The notes beneath the pieces were generated by a model, which saw nothing but the letters and a program-made list of their open reading frames with translations, had not been told where the DNA came from and made no database searches. Below, piece after piece: positions 46,389 to 55,357 of a stretch of DNA of 64,000 nucleotides. Every line of letters begins with the position of its first letter. Positions within the stretch are counted from its first letter, which is position 1. The DNA lies in NCBI RefSeq assembly GCF_000717335.1, contig NZ_JNYZ01000016.1, positions 62,001 to 126,000 on the forward strand. Reading direction: 5' to 3'. The DNA is from Amycolatopsis jejuensis (GTDB lineage: Bacteria; Actinomycetota; Actinomycetes; Mycobacteriales; Pseudonocardiaceae). Position numbers and translations under genes: made by a program.

Positions 46389-46605
46389 TTCGGGTTGAGT
46401 CGTCGGCAGTGTTCCGGATTGAGCCATCGGTGACAGTTTCGGGTTGAACCAGCGGGCGTCAGTTCCGAGTTGAGCCTGCGGGCACCGATTCCGGGTTCAG
46501 CCACCCGGCGACATTTTCGGGTTGAGCTGTCGGACACGAGTTCCGGGTTGAGCCACCCGGCGACATTTTCGGGTTGAGCCGTCGGGCACGAGTTCCGAGC
46601 CGAAA
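46389..46605. repeat. 52-bp tandem array of two ~26-bp halves
   Basis: Half units with core TTCCGGGTTGAGCC alternate between ..ACCCGGCGACAT and ..GTCGGGCACGAG endings; copies at 46489 and 46541 are nearly identical and those to the left are diverged. CCGGGT-tgagcc-ACCCGG is a perfect 6-bp inverted repeat in the better copies. It lies in the convergent aceB/GT4 spacer, which has no gene. Confidence 0.8.
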
Positions 46606-46785
46606 TCCTCCGCATGCTGTCTCCGGCCGAGCTCCCGAAAACCGCTCGCCGTCTGATCATTCCCAGCCGCGCGCCCCAGCCCCGGGGTTCGTCGCCACTC
46701 GCGGCACCTGTCCCGGGCTCGTCGCCACCCGCGTGCAGCGGGCCCCGGGCTCGTTGCGCTGGCCACGTGCCAGGCTCCCCGGCTT

Positions 46786-46804
46786 GTCGCCATTCAGCGG
46801 CGAC
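46786..46804. repeat. Dispersed 19-bp palindrome (copy 2)
   Basis: GTCGCC-attcagc-GGCGAC with perfect 6-bp arms, 80 bp downstream of the GT4 stop. Confidence 0.75.
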
Positions 46805-46883
46805 CCCCAGGTCAACCACCCTTTCCCGTCGCAACCGCCCGCCCGTCCGCACTCGCCCGCCCGCCCGCACTCGCCCGGACGTA

Positions 46884-48137
46884 CTAGACCTCGAACGCGT
46901 TTCCGGTCGCGATCTTCGGCCGCCCCAGCTCCACCGGTTCACTCACCCGAGCTCGCCGATAGACGGCGACGGTCGCCTCCGCGATCCTCCCCCAGTCGAA
47001 ATCCGCGGCGAGGCGGGCTTGGGCTGCCCGGGCGCGGCGGGTTGCGGCCGGGACATCGCTCAAGACAGTCGTGACTGCCGAAGCCAATCCCGCGACGTCA
47101 CCAGGTGCGAAGGCCAACCCGGTCTCGCCATCGATGACGACTTCGCCGAGACCACCGGCCGTCGACGCGACCAGCGGTGCCTTTGCGGCCGCAGCCTCCA
47201 GCGCGACGATGCCGAACGGCTCGTATCGGCTCGGCAGCACGACCGCGTCGGCGGCGGCCAGCAGAGCACGCAAATCGCGGTCGGACAGGTGACCGGCGAA
47301 GTCCACGGCCCGGCGAATCCGCAGCTTACGGGCCTGTGAGACGAGCTCGTCGTGGTGTCGCCCTTTTCCGGCAACGACGACCCGCGTCCCCGGGAAACGT
47401 CGTCGGATCCGGGGTAACGCGGCCAGCAGATCCTGCACGCCCTTCTCCCATTCGAGCCGCCCGAAGAACAGCAGGAACGGGGCGCCGTCGGGGCTGTGCC
47501 GCGTCCGCATCCGCTCGACTTCTCCGGCCGACACCCGCCAGCTGCGTCCCTCGATGCCGTTGTGGATGACGGCGACGTCGGCCGGGTCGATCTCGAAGAG
47601 GTGCGCAACTTCCTTCCGCATCGCCTGGGAACACGTGATCACCGCGTCCGCACGGTTGGCCAGCCACCACTCGACCGAGTGCACCTGCTGGTTCAGCGGA
47701 TGCGACAGCCAGCCCGAATGCCGGCCCGCCTCGGTAGCGTGGATCGTGCCGACGAGCGGCACCCGCGCTGCCTCGGCGATGGCTACGGCCGGATGCGTGA
47801 CCAGCCAATCGTGCGCATGCACGACCTCGGGTTGCCAGGTACGCAACAAATCCTGCGCGGCCCGGACCATGGCGTGGCCCATGGCGAGCGTCCACGCGAC
47901 GAGGTCGCGTTCGAACGTCAGGTGCATCGGATCCTCGGCCACGCGGACGACCCGCACCCCCTCGACGATCCGGTCACTGCGCGGATGCGTCGACGCGTCG
48001 GAGCCCGCAGCGTGCCGGCACAGGACGACCACTTCGTGTCCCTGCCGGGCGAGATGCCGCGCCAGCGCATGGACGTGCCGGGCCAGCCCGCCGATGACCA
48101 CCGGCGGATACTCCCAGGACAACATCAGCACGCGCAT
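46884..48137 (-). CDS. GT4 glycosyltransferase (alpha-glucan/methylglucose polysaccharide synthesis)
   Basis: A 417-residue GT-B glycosyltransferase: N-terminal LSWEYPPVVIGGLARHVHALA, and the acceptor/donor motif EPFGIVALEAAAAKAPLVAS (E-x7-E) in the C-terminal half. It resembles mycobacterial Rv3032, which elongates the 6-O-methylglucose lipopolysaccharide and glycogen-like glucans. GH57 and methyltransferase genes matching Rv3031 and Rv3030 lie 3-6 kb upstream on the same strand, in the same order but separated by other genes. ATG start; the preceding 600 bp has no gene. Confidence 0.87.
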   Translation of the reverse strand: MRVLMLSWEYPPVVIGGLARHVHALARHLARQGHEVVVLCRHAAGSDASTHPRSDRIVEGVRVVRVAEDPMHLTFERDLVAWTLAMGHAMVRAAQDLLRTWQPEVVHAHDWLVTHPAVAIAEAARVPLVGTIHATEAGRHSGWLSHPLNQQVHSVEWWLANRADAVITCSQAMRKEVAHLFEIDPADVAVIHNGIEGRSWRVSAGEVERMRTRHSPDGAPFLLFFGRLEWEKGVQDLLAALPRIRRRFPGTRVVVAGKGRHHDELVSQARKLRIRRAVDFAGHLSDRDLRALLAAADAVVLPSRYEPFGIVALEAAAAKAPLVASTAGGLGEVVIDGETGLAFAPGDVAGLASAVTTVLSDVPAATRRARAAQARLAADFDWGRIAEATVAVYRRARVSEPVELGRPKIATGNAFEV

Positions 48138-48743
48138 GGCCCGAGGTTACTCGCCAGTTGCCTACCGCGGGGCGGCTGCCCGAGCGACCATCGACTGATG
48201 TCGCCCTAAGCCCGTCGAACTGAGGCTTGCCCGGGATGAACCTGCTGGTCAGGGCGTTTTGCCGATAAGTGGCAACGGCTCCTGGTGGCTTTGTCCTTCG
48301 TGTGGCGACAGGTGTCGGCATCGGGCGAGGATGTCGTTTGGGGCTGATTCGCTGTCACGGCCAGAGATGTCCGGTCGTTGCCCGATTCTGGCGACGACCG
48401 CATCGCCCACTTGGTTGGCGCGCCCGCGGCAACCTCCCAGCCACGGCGCCGACTCACCGACGTCGTCGCCGCGCCGACTCGCAACCGGCCGCTGTGCTGC
48501 GCACCGAACACCAGACCGGCCACCGTGGCACGCGAAGATCGCCGACCGACTGCTGCGGTCCGTGTTGCCAATTCCAGCTCACTGCCCACCACGCCTCCGC
48601 GGCGCGCAGGGCCCCGGTCAACGGCGCGCCTGACGTGGCAGATCCACCGATCGTTCCATCGCGTCGAGCGACCACTCGACAGATCAGCGCGGGCGAGTAT
48701 CAACCGTGCCGAGACCCACACTTCTCTGCCACCATCGTCGGCA
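48138..48743. other. Gene-free spacer between divergent GT4 and GH2 genes
   Basis: About 600 bp with no supportable gene; the open frames present are antisense or lack similarity. It should contain both divergent promoters. One 19-bp palindrome copy (TTTGCC-gataagt-GGCAAC, 48258-48276) is the only structured element I see. Confidence 0.6.
48258..48276. repeat. Dispersed 19-bp palindrome (copy 3)
   Basis: TTTGCC-gataagt-GGCAAC, in the divergent GT4/GH2 spacer. Confidence 0.65.
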
Positions 48744-50546
48744 ATGACTTCCGCAGAGCCCCAGTGGCGACGTACCGATTCACCGTTGACCACCCCGTGG
48801 ACAGACCGAGTCGACCCGGTCGCGGTGCTGCCCGAATATCCCCGCCCGCAGTTGAGGCGGCCGGACTGGCTGAATCTCAACGGCGTGTGGGAGTACGCGG
48901 GGTGGCCGGTTTCTGCCGCGGAGCCGCGACCCATCGGGTACGGCGAGCGCATTTTGGTCCCGTTCGCACCGGAATCGGCGCTGTCCGGAATCGGGCGGCG
49001 TGACGAAGTGCTTTGGTACCGGCGGTTGTTCGAAATTCCTGAAAGCTGGCGTGGACGACGTGTGCTGCTGCATTTCGGTGCAGTCGACCAGAAAGCCGAG
49101 GTCCGGGTCAACAACCAATTGGTGGTCACCCATGAGGGCGGGTACACCTCGTTCTCGGCGGACATCACGGATGCGCTCCGTGTATCGGGACTGCAGGAAA
49201 TTACCGTTCGCGCGGAGGACCGCACGGACATCGAGCCGTACCCGATCGGCAAGCAGCGCAACGAACCGGGCGGAATCTGCTACACGCCGACGTCGGGAAT
49301 CTGGCAGACCGTGTGGCTCGAACCGGTACCGGCAGAGCGCATTTCGTCGCTCGACGTGTCTTCTGAGCTGGCGGCCATCACCGTATTTCCTCAGGTCACC
49401 GGCGGTGCGGAAGTGGAGTTGACGGTTTCGCCGCCCAACGGCGACGAGATCGCGCGCGTCCGGAGCGTCGTCGGTGGGCGACTGCGCGCCGAAATTCCTG
49501 ACCCGCGACTATGGACTCCCGACGACCCATTTCTTTACGACATCACCGTCCGGCTGCTCGATACGCATGGTGACGTTCTGGACGAGGTCACGAGCTATCG
49601 CGGCTTGCGAACGGTGGAAATCGTCCCGGATGTCGACGGACGGCCACGGATCGCCCTCAACGGCCGGGTCACCTTTCTGCACGGACCACTCGACCAGGGC
49701 TACTGGCCGGACGGCGGTTACACCGCGCCGACCGATGCCGCCCTCCGATTCGACCTCGAGAAGACGAAAGAACTCGGGTTCAACCTGGTCCGCAAGCACG
49801 TCAAAGTGGAGCCGGCCCGCTGGTACTACTGGGCGGACCGGCTGGGATTGGCCGTCTGGCAGGACATGCCGTCGCTGGTCGTGTCCTTCGGCGGACCGCC
49901 CGGTCCCGCGCCGGACCCGCTGCCCGAAGGCCGGCAGCGGTTCGAAGCCGAGCTGCGGGAATTGGTGGCGCAGCTGCAGAACGTCACGTCGATCGTCGCC
50001 TGGGTGCCGTTCAACGAAGGCTGGGGCGAATTCGACACAGCCCGGATCGCGGCCCTCGTGAAGGAACTCGATCCGACGCGCCTGGTGATTGCCAACAGCG
50101 GAGTCAACTGCTGCTTTTCCCGCCCGGACACCGGCTCCGGCGATATCTACGACGACCACACGTATGTCGGACCGGGGGAGCCGCGCGAGGGGGACCATCG
50201 CGCACTGGTCGACGGCGAATACGGTGGCCTTGGACTGATTCTGGACGACCACCGCTGGCCGGGCCTGCCCAACGCGTACGAGATGACGGCCGATTCCGCA
50301 GACCTGACCCGGCGGTATGCGGAAGTCAGTGGGCGCCTCGATCGGCTGGTTTCCGCGCGAGGGTTGTCCGCAGCTGTCTATACGCAGACCACCGATGTGG
50401 AGAATGAGGTCAACGGTCTCCTCACGTATGACCGGCGAGTGCAGAAACTCGACTTCGAGGACGCCGCAGACCGCAATCGTGCGGTGATCGCCAGTGGGTC
50501 GCACCCGGAGGTGAAGACAGCGGCTGAGGCTGCGGATGGCCGTTGA
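48744..50546 (+). CDS. Glycoside hydrolase family 2 (beta-galactosidase/glucuronidase-like)
   Basis: A 600-residue, cytoplasmic-looking GH2 enzyme without signal peptide. The order is sugar-binding jelly roll (about 35-190, LNGVWEYAGWPV), immunoglobulin-like domain (about 195-290) and TIM barrel (about 300-590). The acid/base Glu is in PFNEGWGEFD and the likely nucleophile Glu in DGEYGGLG. Substrate not resolvable. It sits, on the opposite strand, inside an otherwise mycobacterium-like glucan cluster, so it was probably inserted there. Confidence 0.88.
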   Translation: MTSAEPQWRRTDSPLTTPWTDRVDPVAVLPEYPRPQLRRPDWLNLNGVWEYAGWPVSAAEPRPIGYGERILVPFAPESALSGIGRRDEVLWYRRLFEIPESWRGRRVLLHFGAVDQKAEVRVNNQLVVTHEGGYTSFSADITDALRVSGLQEITVRAEDRTDIEPYPIGKQRNEPGGICYTPTSGIWQTVWLEPVPAERISSLDVSSELAAITVFPQVTGGAEVELTVSPPNGDEIARVRSVVGGRLRAEIPDPRLWTPDDPFLYDITVRLLDTHGDVLDEVTSYRGLRTVEIVPDVDGRPRIALNGRVTFLHGPLDQGYWPDGGYTAPTDAALRFDLEKTKELGFNLVRKHVKVEPARWYYWADRLGLAVWQDMPSLVVSFGGPPGPAPDPLPEGRQRFEAELRELVAQLQNVTSIVAWVPFNEGWGEFDTARIAALVKELDPTRLVIANSGVNCCFSRPDTGSGDIYDDHTYVGPGEPREGDHRALVDGEYGGLGLILDDHRWPGLPNAYEMTADSADLTRRYAEVSGRLDRLVSARGLSAAVYTQTTDVENEVNGLLTYDRRVQKLDFEDAADRNRAVIASGSHPEVKTAAEAADGR

Positions 50547-50553
50547 CCTGCTA

Positions 50554-50572
50554 TTCGCCAGAGAACGGCAAC
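50554..50572. repeat. Dispersed 19-bp palindrome (copy 4)
   Basis: TTCGCC-agagaac-GGCAAC, 7 bp after the GH2 stop codon. Confidence 0.65.
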
Positions 50573-50588
50573 TGTGGCGGCGAGGGTG

Positions 50589-50735
50589 GTGTCAACACGG
50601 AGTGGGCGATGACGCGGAGGTCGATACGGAGTGGGTGACGTCGAGGTCGATACGGAGTGGGTGACGCGGAGGTCGAGACGGAGTGGGTGACGTTGAGGTC
50701 GACACTGAGCGGGTGACGTCGAGGTCAACGGCTAG
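50589..50735. repeat. 26-bp tandem repeat in convergent spacer
   Basis: Five units of about 26 bp (core GGTCGATACGGAGTGGGTGAC) followed by a partial sixth; the fourth-to-fifth unit junction contains GTCGA-type inverted arms. It lies between the convergent GH2 and glutathione peroxidase genes. The rest of 50547-51003 has no gene. Confidence 0.85.
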
Positions 50736-50765
50736 GCTAGGCTACCGACCCCGCCTGACCTGCGA

Positions 50766-50874
50766 TTAGCCACTGATTGGCGACGGCCACAGCCAGCCCT
50801 GGTCACAGGCGAGGGAGATCGGTCGCAGCGACAGCCGCAGCCGAGAAGGTCGGCAGTTGCCGCTGAAAGGCGAC
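50766..50874. repeat. Dispersed 19-bp palindromes (copies 5 and 6)
   Basis: TTAGCC-actgatt-GGCGAC at 50766-50784 and GTTGCC-gctgaaa-GGCGAC at 50856-50874, both downstream of the glutathione peroxidase gene. Confidence 0.65.
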
Positions 50875-51003
50875 GGCAGGTCACCGCGCCGATCGCGGTC
50901 CAGAAACGGACTGGCGCACCATGAACACCCCGGGACCCTCATCGCCGAAACCCGGCTCCCCGGCCCGGCAATTCAGCCAGGCCGGAGAGCAGCGGATACA
51001 ACC

Positions 51004-51495
51004 TCAAGCAGGTAGAGCTGCCTCGATCGCCTTGACAATCGTCTCGTCTTCGGGTTCCGTGCGCGGCCGGAACCGGCCCAGCACTTCACCATCGGGGCTG
51101 ACCAGGAACTTCTCGAAGTTCCACTGCACGTCCCCGGTCTCGCCGTCGGCGTCTGGGGTTTCGGTGAGGCTCGCGTACAGCGGGTGCCGGGATTCGCCGT
51201 TGACGTCGATCTTCTCGAACAGCGGGAAGGAGACGCCGTACGTCGTGGAGCAGAAGGTCTGGATTTCCTCCGCAGTGCCCGGTTCCTGGCCGGCGAACTG
51301 GTTGCAGGGGAACCCGACGACGGAGAATCCCTTGTCCCCGTAGCGTTCCTGCAGCCGTTCCAGGCCGGTGTACTGCGGCGTCAGCCCGCACTTCGATGCC
51401 ACGTTGACCACGAGCAGCGTCTTGCCTGCCAGCGGGCCGCCGAGGGTGGCGTCGTCCCCGGAGAGCGTCTTGAGGGGCAGGTCGCGGATTCCCAT
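51004..51495 (-). CDS. Glutathione peroxidase-family thiol peroxidase
   Basis: A 163-residue peroxidase. The catalytic Cys36 (ASKCGLTPQY), Gln in FPCNQFAGQEPG and Trp in QWNFEKF form the family active site; Cys rather than selenocysteine, and an extra Cys in the FPCNQ loop, suggest thioredoxin-dependent turnover. The start at 51495 has GGAAAGGA 8 nt upstream; an alternative ATG at 51516 would overlap the GH57 stop (ATGA). It follows GH57 on the same strand. Confidence 0.9.
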   Translation of the reverse strand: MGIRDLPLKTLSGDDATLGGPLAGKTLLVVNVASKCGLTPQYTGLERLQERYGDKGFSVVGFPCNQFAGQEPGTAEEIQTFCSTTYGVSFPLFEKIDVNGESRHPLYASLTETPDADGETGDVQWNFEKFLVSPDGEVLGRFRPRTEPEDETIVKAIEAALPA

Positions 51496-51512
51496 GAGGG
51501 TCCTTTCCGTTG

Positions 51513-53042
51513 TCATGCAGGAGAACGGCGCAGGGTGCGCGCGTCCAAATGTCCGAACGGGCCGTCAGCCCGGCGGTATTCCTCGGCCAGGGCCAACGCG
51601 CGAGCACGATTTCCGGCGCGGAGCAAGCCGGCCAGTGCATCGAATCGCTCAGTGTGCACGCGGGCGCGGCGGCGGGCGTAGTCGGCGGCGGAGTCCTTCG
51701 TGACCATGAATGCCCAGTCGCTGGACAGGGCCAGCATCGCCTCGGCCACGGCCTGGTCGGCGACAGCGTCGCGAGAGGTCCCCTCGTACCCGTCGACGAG
51801 GTCGAGCAGCCTTGTCTGCAGCGCGGCGTTGTCCTGCACCATGTCGGCGACCTGTTCGCCGTCCCAGACGCGCCAGTCCTTGCCGGACCCCCACGACGAC
51901 GCCGGAAGGTCGACCCGTTCACCGAGGTGCCCGGCCTCAAGCGCGCCGCGTAGCGTGGTCACCCGGACGCCCGCCTCGGGCAGCGCGCGCAGGATTCCTT
52001 CGAGCCATGCTGGACCTTCGTGCCACCAATGGCCGAAAAGTTCCGTGTCGTAGGCCGCTACCACCAGCGACTCGCGGCCGTGCCGTTCGCGGAGCGATCG
52101 CAGCCGCGTGACGACCGTTTCGACGAAATCCTTGACGTGCGAGCCGAGAACGTCCGCGGCGAGCGCCGGGTCATACGGCGATTTGTCTTGTGGTTCAACC
52201 GTTTTTCCGGTGACGCGCGACGCCTTCAGCCCGACCTCGTGCGCCCATGTGTGGAAATCCCGGTACGCCGAGTGCCCTGGGTAGCCCGCTTTCGGCGACC
52301 AGACCCGGTACGTGACCTCGAGATCGCGTCCGAAGCACACGACGTCGGATTCGCCGACGGGATGCGCGGACGAAGTGTCACCATGGAGTGAAGGTCCGTC
52401 CACGAGGAAGCGTCGCACGCCTGCGTCGTGATAGTCTTGCTCCATTCCCACTGCATAACCACATTCCGGTGCCCATATACCTTCTTGTGCGTGGCCGACG
52501 CGCAGCGCGGTGTCCTCCAAACCTGCATGGAGAGCAAACCGTCGTACCCGCTGGTCCAGCAACGGCTGGAACGGATGCGCCAGCGGTCCGCCGAGCAGCT
52601 CGATCGTGTCACTGTCCACAAGCGACCGAAGAATCGGCGAGAAACCGTGCCGCCAGCGCGTTTCCAGGTCGTCGGTGGCGTGCGTCGCGGCCTGGTGCTC
52701 GGCGGCGGCGAGGTCGCGGAGTAGCGGATCGCCGTGCCAGAGCGTCGATGCGTGCTGCGTGCGCAGCTGCCAATGGCCGACCCAGTCGTGGCAGGCGCGG
52801 ATCGCGTACGGGTCGTCGAGCTGCGCGGCGAGGACCGGCGTCATGCCGAGGGTGAGCACGTCGCGCCGGCCTTCTTCGGCGAAGCGGCGCAACAGGTTCA
52901 CCACGGGTAGGTACGAATGCGTCCACGCCTGGTACAGCCATTCCTCGCCGACCGGCCAGCTGCCGTGGTGCGGCAGCCACGGCAGATGGCTGTGCAGGAC
53001 AAGGCAGAATGTGCCCTCGTGCGCGGAATTCCGGACGTTCAC
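51513..53042 (-). CDS. GH57 1,4-alpha-glucan branching enzyme (DUF1957-type)
   Basis: A 509-residue GH57 enzyme: N-terminal LVLHSHLPWLPHHG, catalytic Glu in GIWAPECGYAVG and Asp in AAYDTELFGHWWHEGP, then the C-terminal helical DUF1957 part. It is the counterpart of mycobacterial Rv3031 and introduces alpha-1,6 branches or acts in methylglucose-polysaccharide synthesis. The GTG start overlaps the methyltransferase stop (GTGA), so the two are coupled. Confidence 0.9.
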   Translation of the reverse strand: MNVRNSAHEGTFCLVLHSHLPWLPHHGSWPVGEEWLYQAWTHSYLPVVNLLRRFAEEGRRDVLTLGMTPVLAAQLDDPYAIRACHDWVGHWQLRTQHASTLWHGDPLLRDLAAAEHQAATHATDDLETRWRHGFSPILRSLVDSDTIELLGGPLAHPFQPLLDQRVRRFALHAGLEDTALRVGHAQEGIWAPECGYAVGMEQDYHDAGVRRFLVDGPSLHGDTSSAHPVGESDVVCFGRDLEVTYRVWSPKAGYPGHSAYRDFHTWAHEVGLKASRVTGKTVEPQDKSPYDPALAADVLGSHVKDFVETVVTRLRSLRERHGRESLVVAAYDTELFGHWWHEGPAWLEGILRALPEAGVRVTTLRGALEAGHLGERVDLPASSWGSGKDWRVWDGEQVADMVQDNAALQTRLLDLVDGYEGTSRDAVADQAVAEAMLALSSDWAFMVTKDSAADYARRRARVHTERFDALAGLLRAGNRARALALAEEYRRADGPFGHLDARTLRRSPA

Positions 53043-53812
53043 GGGCGAACCGCCACGGCGACGAGGTCGAGGCTCGCGTCAAGGTCACGGTCGTGCACGG
53101 TGAAATCGTCGGCGCGGATCGCCGCGACGTCTGCGAGGAGGTCGGCGGGCCAAGCGGCCTGTCCGGGAAGGGAGCCCATCACCACCGCGAGCTGAGCGTC
53201 GATGAGCGAGCCGCCATGGCGATTTTCCACCGCCCGAAGGCTTTCCGAGTGGTGCAGCCCGTGCAGCGTCGCCATGGAGAACCCGGCCGCGCGCAGCAGA
53301 CCGTCCAGTTCGGACGGTGCCAGCTCGCGAGTGTGGAACGGGTTGAGCGGGGTGTCGCTGTCCGGCGTGAAGGTGAGCCGGTTCGGGGTCGTCACCAGCA
53401 GTTTCCCGCCTGGGCGCAGGACACGAAAACATTCGGCAAGAAAACCGTCCTGGTCCCACAGATGCTCGATCACCTGGAAGTTCGCTACCACGTCCACCGA
53501 GCCGTCCCGGACCGGCAGATACGCGAGATTTGCCCGCGCGACGGCAACGTCCGGATACCGGCGCGCGACGTGTTCGGTGGTCGGCACGTCGTAGTCCAGC
53601 GCGAGCACCTGCCGGGCCTTTCGGGCGATGAGACTCGCGCCGTACCCCTCGCCGCAGCCGGCTTCGAGAACCATCGCGTCGGCGCAGTGGGGGAGCAGCG
53701 CAAAATACGCAGCCTCATGGCGCCGGAACCAGTAATTCTCCTCCGGTAGGCCGGGGACGGTCCGTTCGCCGGTGAGGTGCAGTGCCTCGGCCCGGGTCGC
53801 TGCGTTGGTCAC
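53039..53812 (-). CDS. Class I SAM methyltransferase (Rv3030-like)
   Basis: A 257-residue methyltransferase: VLEAGCGEGYGASLIA (motif I), LALDYD acid, NFQVIEHLWDQDGFL and FRVLRPGGKLLVTTPNR. Gene order with GH57 and GT4 points to Rv3030, a methyltransferase proposed for 6-O-methylglucose polysaccharide. The start at 53812 (VTNAATRAEALHL) fits relatives; a GTG at 53836 would add eight residues. Close relatives start at this point from memory. Confidence 0.87.
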   Translation of the reverse strand: MTNAATRAEALHLTGERTVPGLPEENYWFRRHEAAYFALLPHCADAMVLEAGCGEGYGASLIARKARQVLALDYDVPTTEHVARRYPDVAVARANLAYLPVRDGSVDVVANFQVIEHLWDQDGFLAECFRVLRPGGKLLVTTPNRLTFTPDSDTPLNPFHTRELAPSELDGLLRAAGFSMATLHGLHHSESLRAVENRHGGSLIDAQLAVVMGSLPGQAAWPADLLADVAAIRADDFTVHDRDLDASLDLVAVAVRP

Positions 53813-53865
53813 CTGCGCGACCCTAGCGCGTGTCACGTTCCGCGCGGCTGTCTCGTTCCTGCCGT

Positions 53866-54297
53866 ATGCAACGGACGATCACGCGCATCATCCTGACTCT
53901 GCTCGGCCTCTACACCCTGGTGCAGGGACTCTGGCCGCTGCTCGACCCGATGGGCTTCTACCTGGACTTTCCCGGTTTCCGGCATGGCTGGGTGTCCATG
54001 GACGGCCCCTACAACGAGCACTTCATCATCGATTTCGGCGGTCTCAGCCTGGCGCTCGGCGCGATGCTGGTCGGCGCCGCAGTGACGGGCACCACAATGG
54101 TCGCGCGTCTGGTGTCGGGCGCGGCGCTGCTGTTCGCCGTGCCGCACCTCATCTACCACGCAGGCCACGTCGGGCACTTTCCGCAGCTCGACCAGGTGCT
54201 CATCGTCGGCGGGCTGGCGTTGACCGTGGCGCTGCCGCTCGTCACGCTTCTCGTCCCTGGGCGGCGAGACGTGGTCAGTTCAGCGGCGACACCGTGA
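53866..54297 (+). CDS. Small integral membrane protein (DUF4345-like)
   Basis: A 143-residue membrane protein with four hydrophobic segments: ITRIILTLLGLYTLVQGLW at the N-terminus, then a loop with FRHGWVSMDGPYNEHFIIDFGG, and further segments to the C-terminus. Function unknown. It starts 53 bp from the divergent methyltransferase and its 3' end overlaps the convergent DegV gene by 23 bp. Confidence 0.78.
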   Translation: MQRTITRIILTLLGLYTLVQGLWPLLDPMGFYLDFPGFRHGWVSMDGPYNEHFIIDFGGLSLALGAMLVGAAVTGTTMVARLVSGAALLFAVPHLIYHAGHVGHFPQLDQVLIVGGLALTVALPLVTLLVPGRRDVVSSAATP

Positions 54298-55114
54298 TGC
54301 TGAGCGCACCCGGGCCGACGTGCGCGCCGATCACAGTGCTCGCGTCGCCCACCATGATCTCTTCCGCGCCCGGGATCCGCTCCTTCAGCCGCCGGACGAC
54401 CTCGTTCTCGTCCGAGCCGAAACGGGTCACCGCGAGGTCGACGCGCTGGTCGCCCGCTGCCTTCACCGCGAGGTCGACGAGCCGGTTCATCGCCCGTTTG
54501 GTTCCGGGCACTCGCGCGAGCGGGCTCACCTGGCCGTTGCGGACAGTGAGCAGCGGCTTGATCGAGAACGCGCTGCCCAGCATCGACTGGGCGGCACCGA
54601 TCCGTCCCGATCGCCGCAAGTACTCGAGCGTGTCGACGTAGATCAATTCGGTCGCGCTGCGTACTCGCCGTTCAGCGGCATCGAGCACGCGCCCGAGCTT
54701 CCCGCCGGCGCCGGCGACGCGCGCCGCCGACACCGCTGCGTACCCGAGGCTCATGCTGGCCGTCCCGCTGTCGAGGATGTGCACGGGAATCCGGACCTGC
54801 TGGGCGGCTTCCCGGGCGGCTTCCACGGTCTGCGAAAGCCGTCCGGAGATGTGCAGGCTCACGATCGCCGACGCGCCCGAAGCGGCCGCGTCTTGATAGG
54901 TCCAGAAGAAGGCGCCCGGGTCGGGCGGGGAGGTGGTGACCGACGTACCGGACCGCATGGTCTGGATGAGTTCGCCGCGGTCGAACCGGTGCTCGTCGTC
55001 GGTGTGCCCCCCGACGTGCAGCTGGACCTGGACGACGCCGATTCCCCACTGGGCGGCGAGCTTCCCGGGCAGGCACGAGGTCGAGTCGGTGACTACGGCG
55101 ATGTGCGCGGACAT
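54275..55114 (-). CDS. DegV-family fatty-acid-binding protein
   Basis: A 279-residue DegV protein: AVVTDSTSCLPG at the N-terminus, VTTSPPDPGAF and a C-terminal IMVGDASTVIGAHVGPGALSI. DegV/FakB proteins bind a fatty acid for phosphorylation by FakA; no kinase partner is visible here. Convergent with, and overlapping, the membrane-protein gene. Confidence 0.9.
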   Translation of the reverse strand: MSAHIAVVTDSTSCLPGKLAAQWGIGVVQVQLHVGGHTDDEHRFDRGELIQTMRSGTSVTTSPPDPGAFFWTYQDAAASGASAIVSLHISGRLSQTVEAAREAAQQVRIPVHILDSGTASMSLGYAAVSAARVAGAGGKLGRVLDAAERRVRSATELIYVDTLEYLRRSGRIGAAQSMLGSAFSIKPLLTVRNGQVSPLARVPGTKRAMNRLVDLAVKAAGDQRVDLAVTRFGSDENEVVRRLKERIPGAEEIMVGDASTVIGAHVGPGALSITVSPLN

Positions 55115-55357
55115 GCTGCCGGAGCGTAATCCCTGCCGGCCTACAGCCAGTAGGCGACCGTTGCTCCGATCGGGCGAGCGGCGAACTGGTCGGGCTAACC
55201 GGCCGAGTACCGGGACGATGGTCCCATTAGATTGCTCATCCAGGTGAATGCCGTCACCTCGCGAGGTTTTGCCGCCGGAATGGCCCTAATCTACCGCCCA
55301 GTAGAGCACTGTCCCGCGGCCGAGAGCCGGCCCCAACCGGGAGGTCGAAGAAGACCC

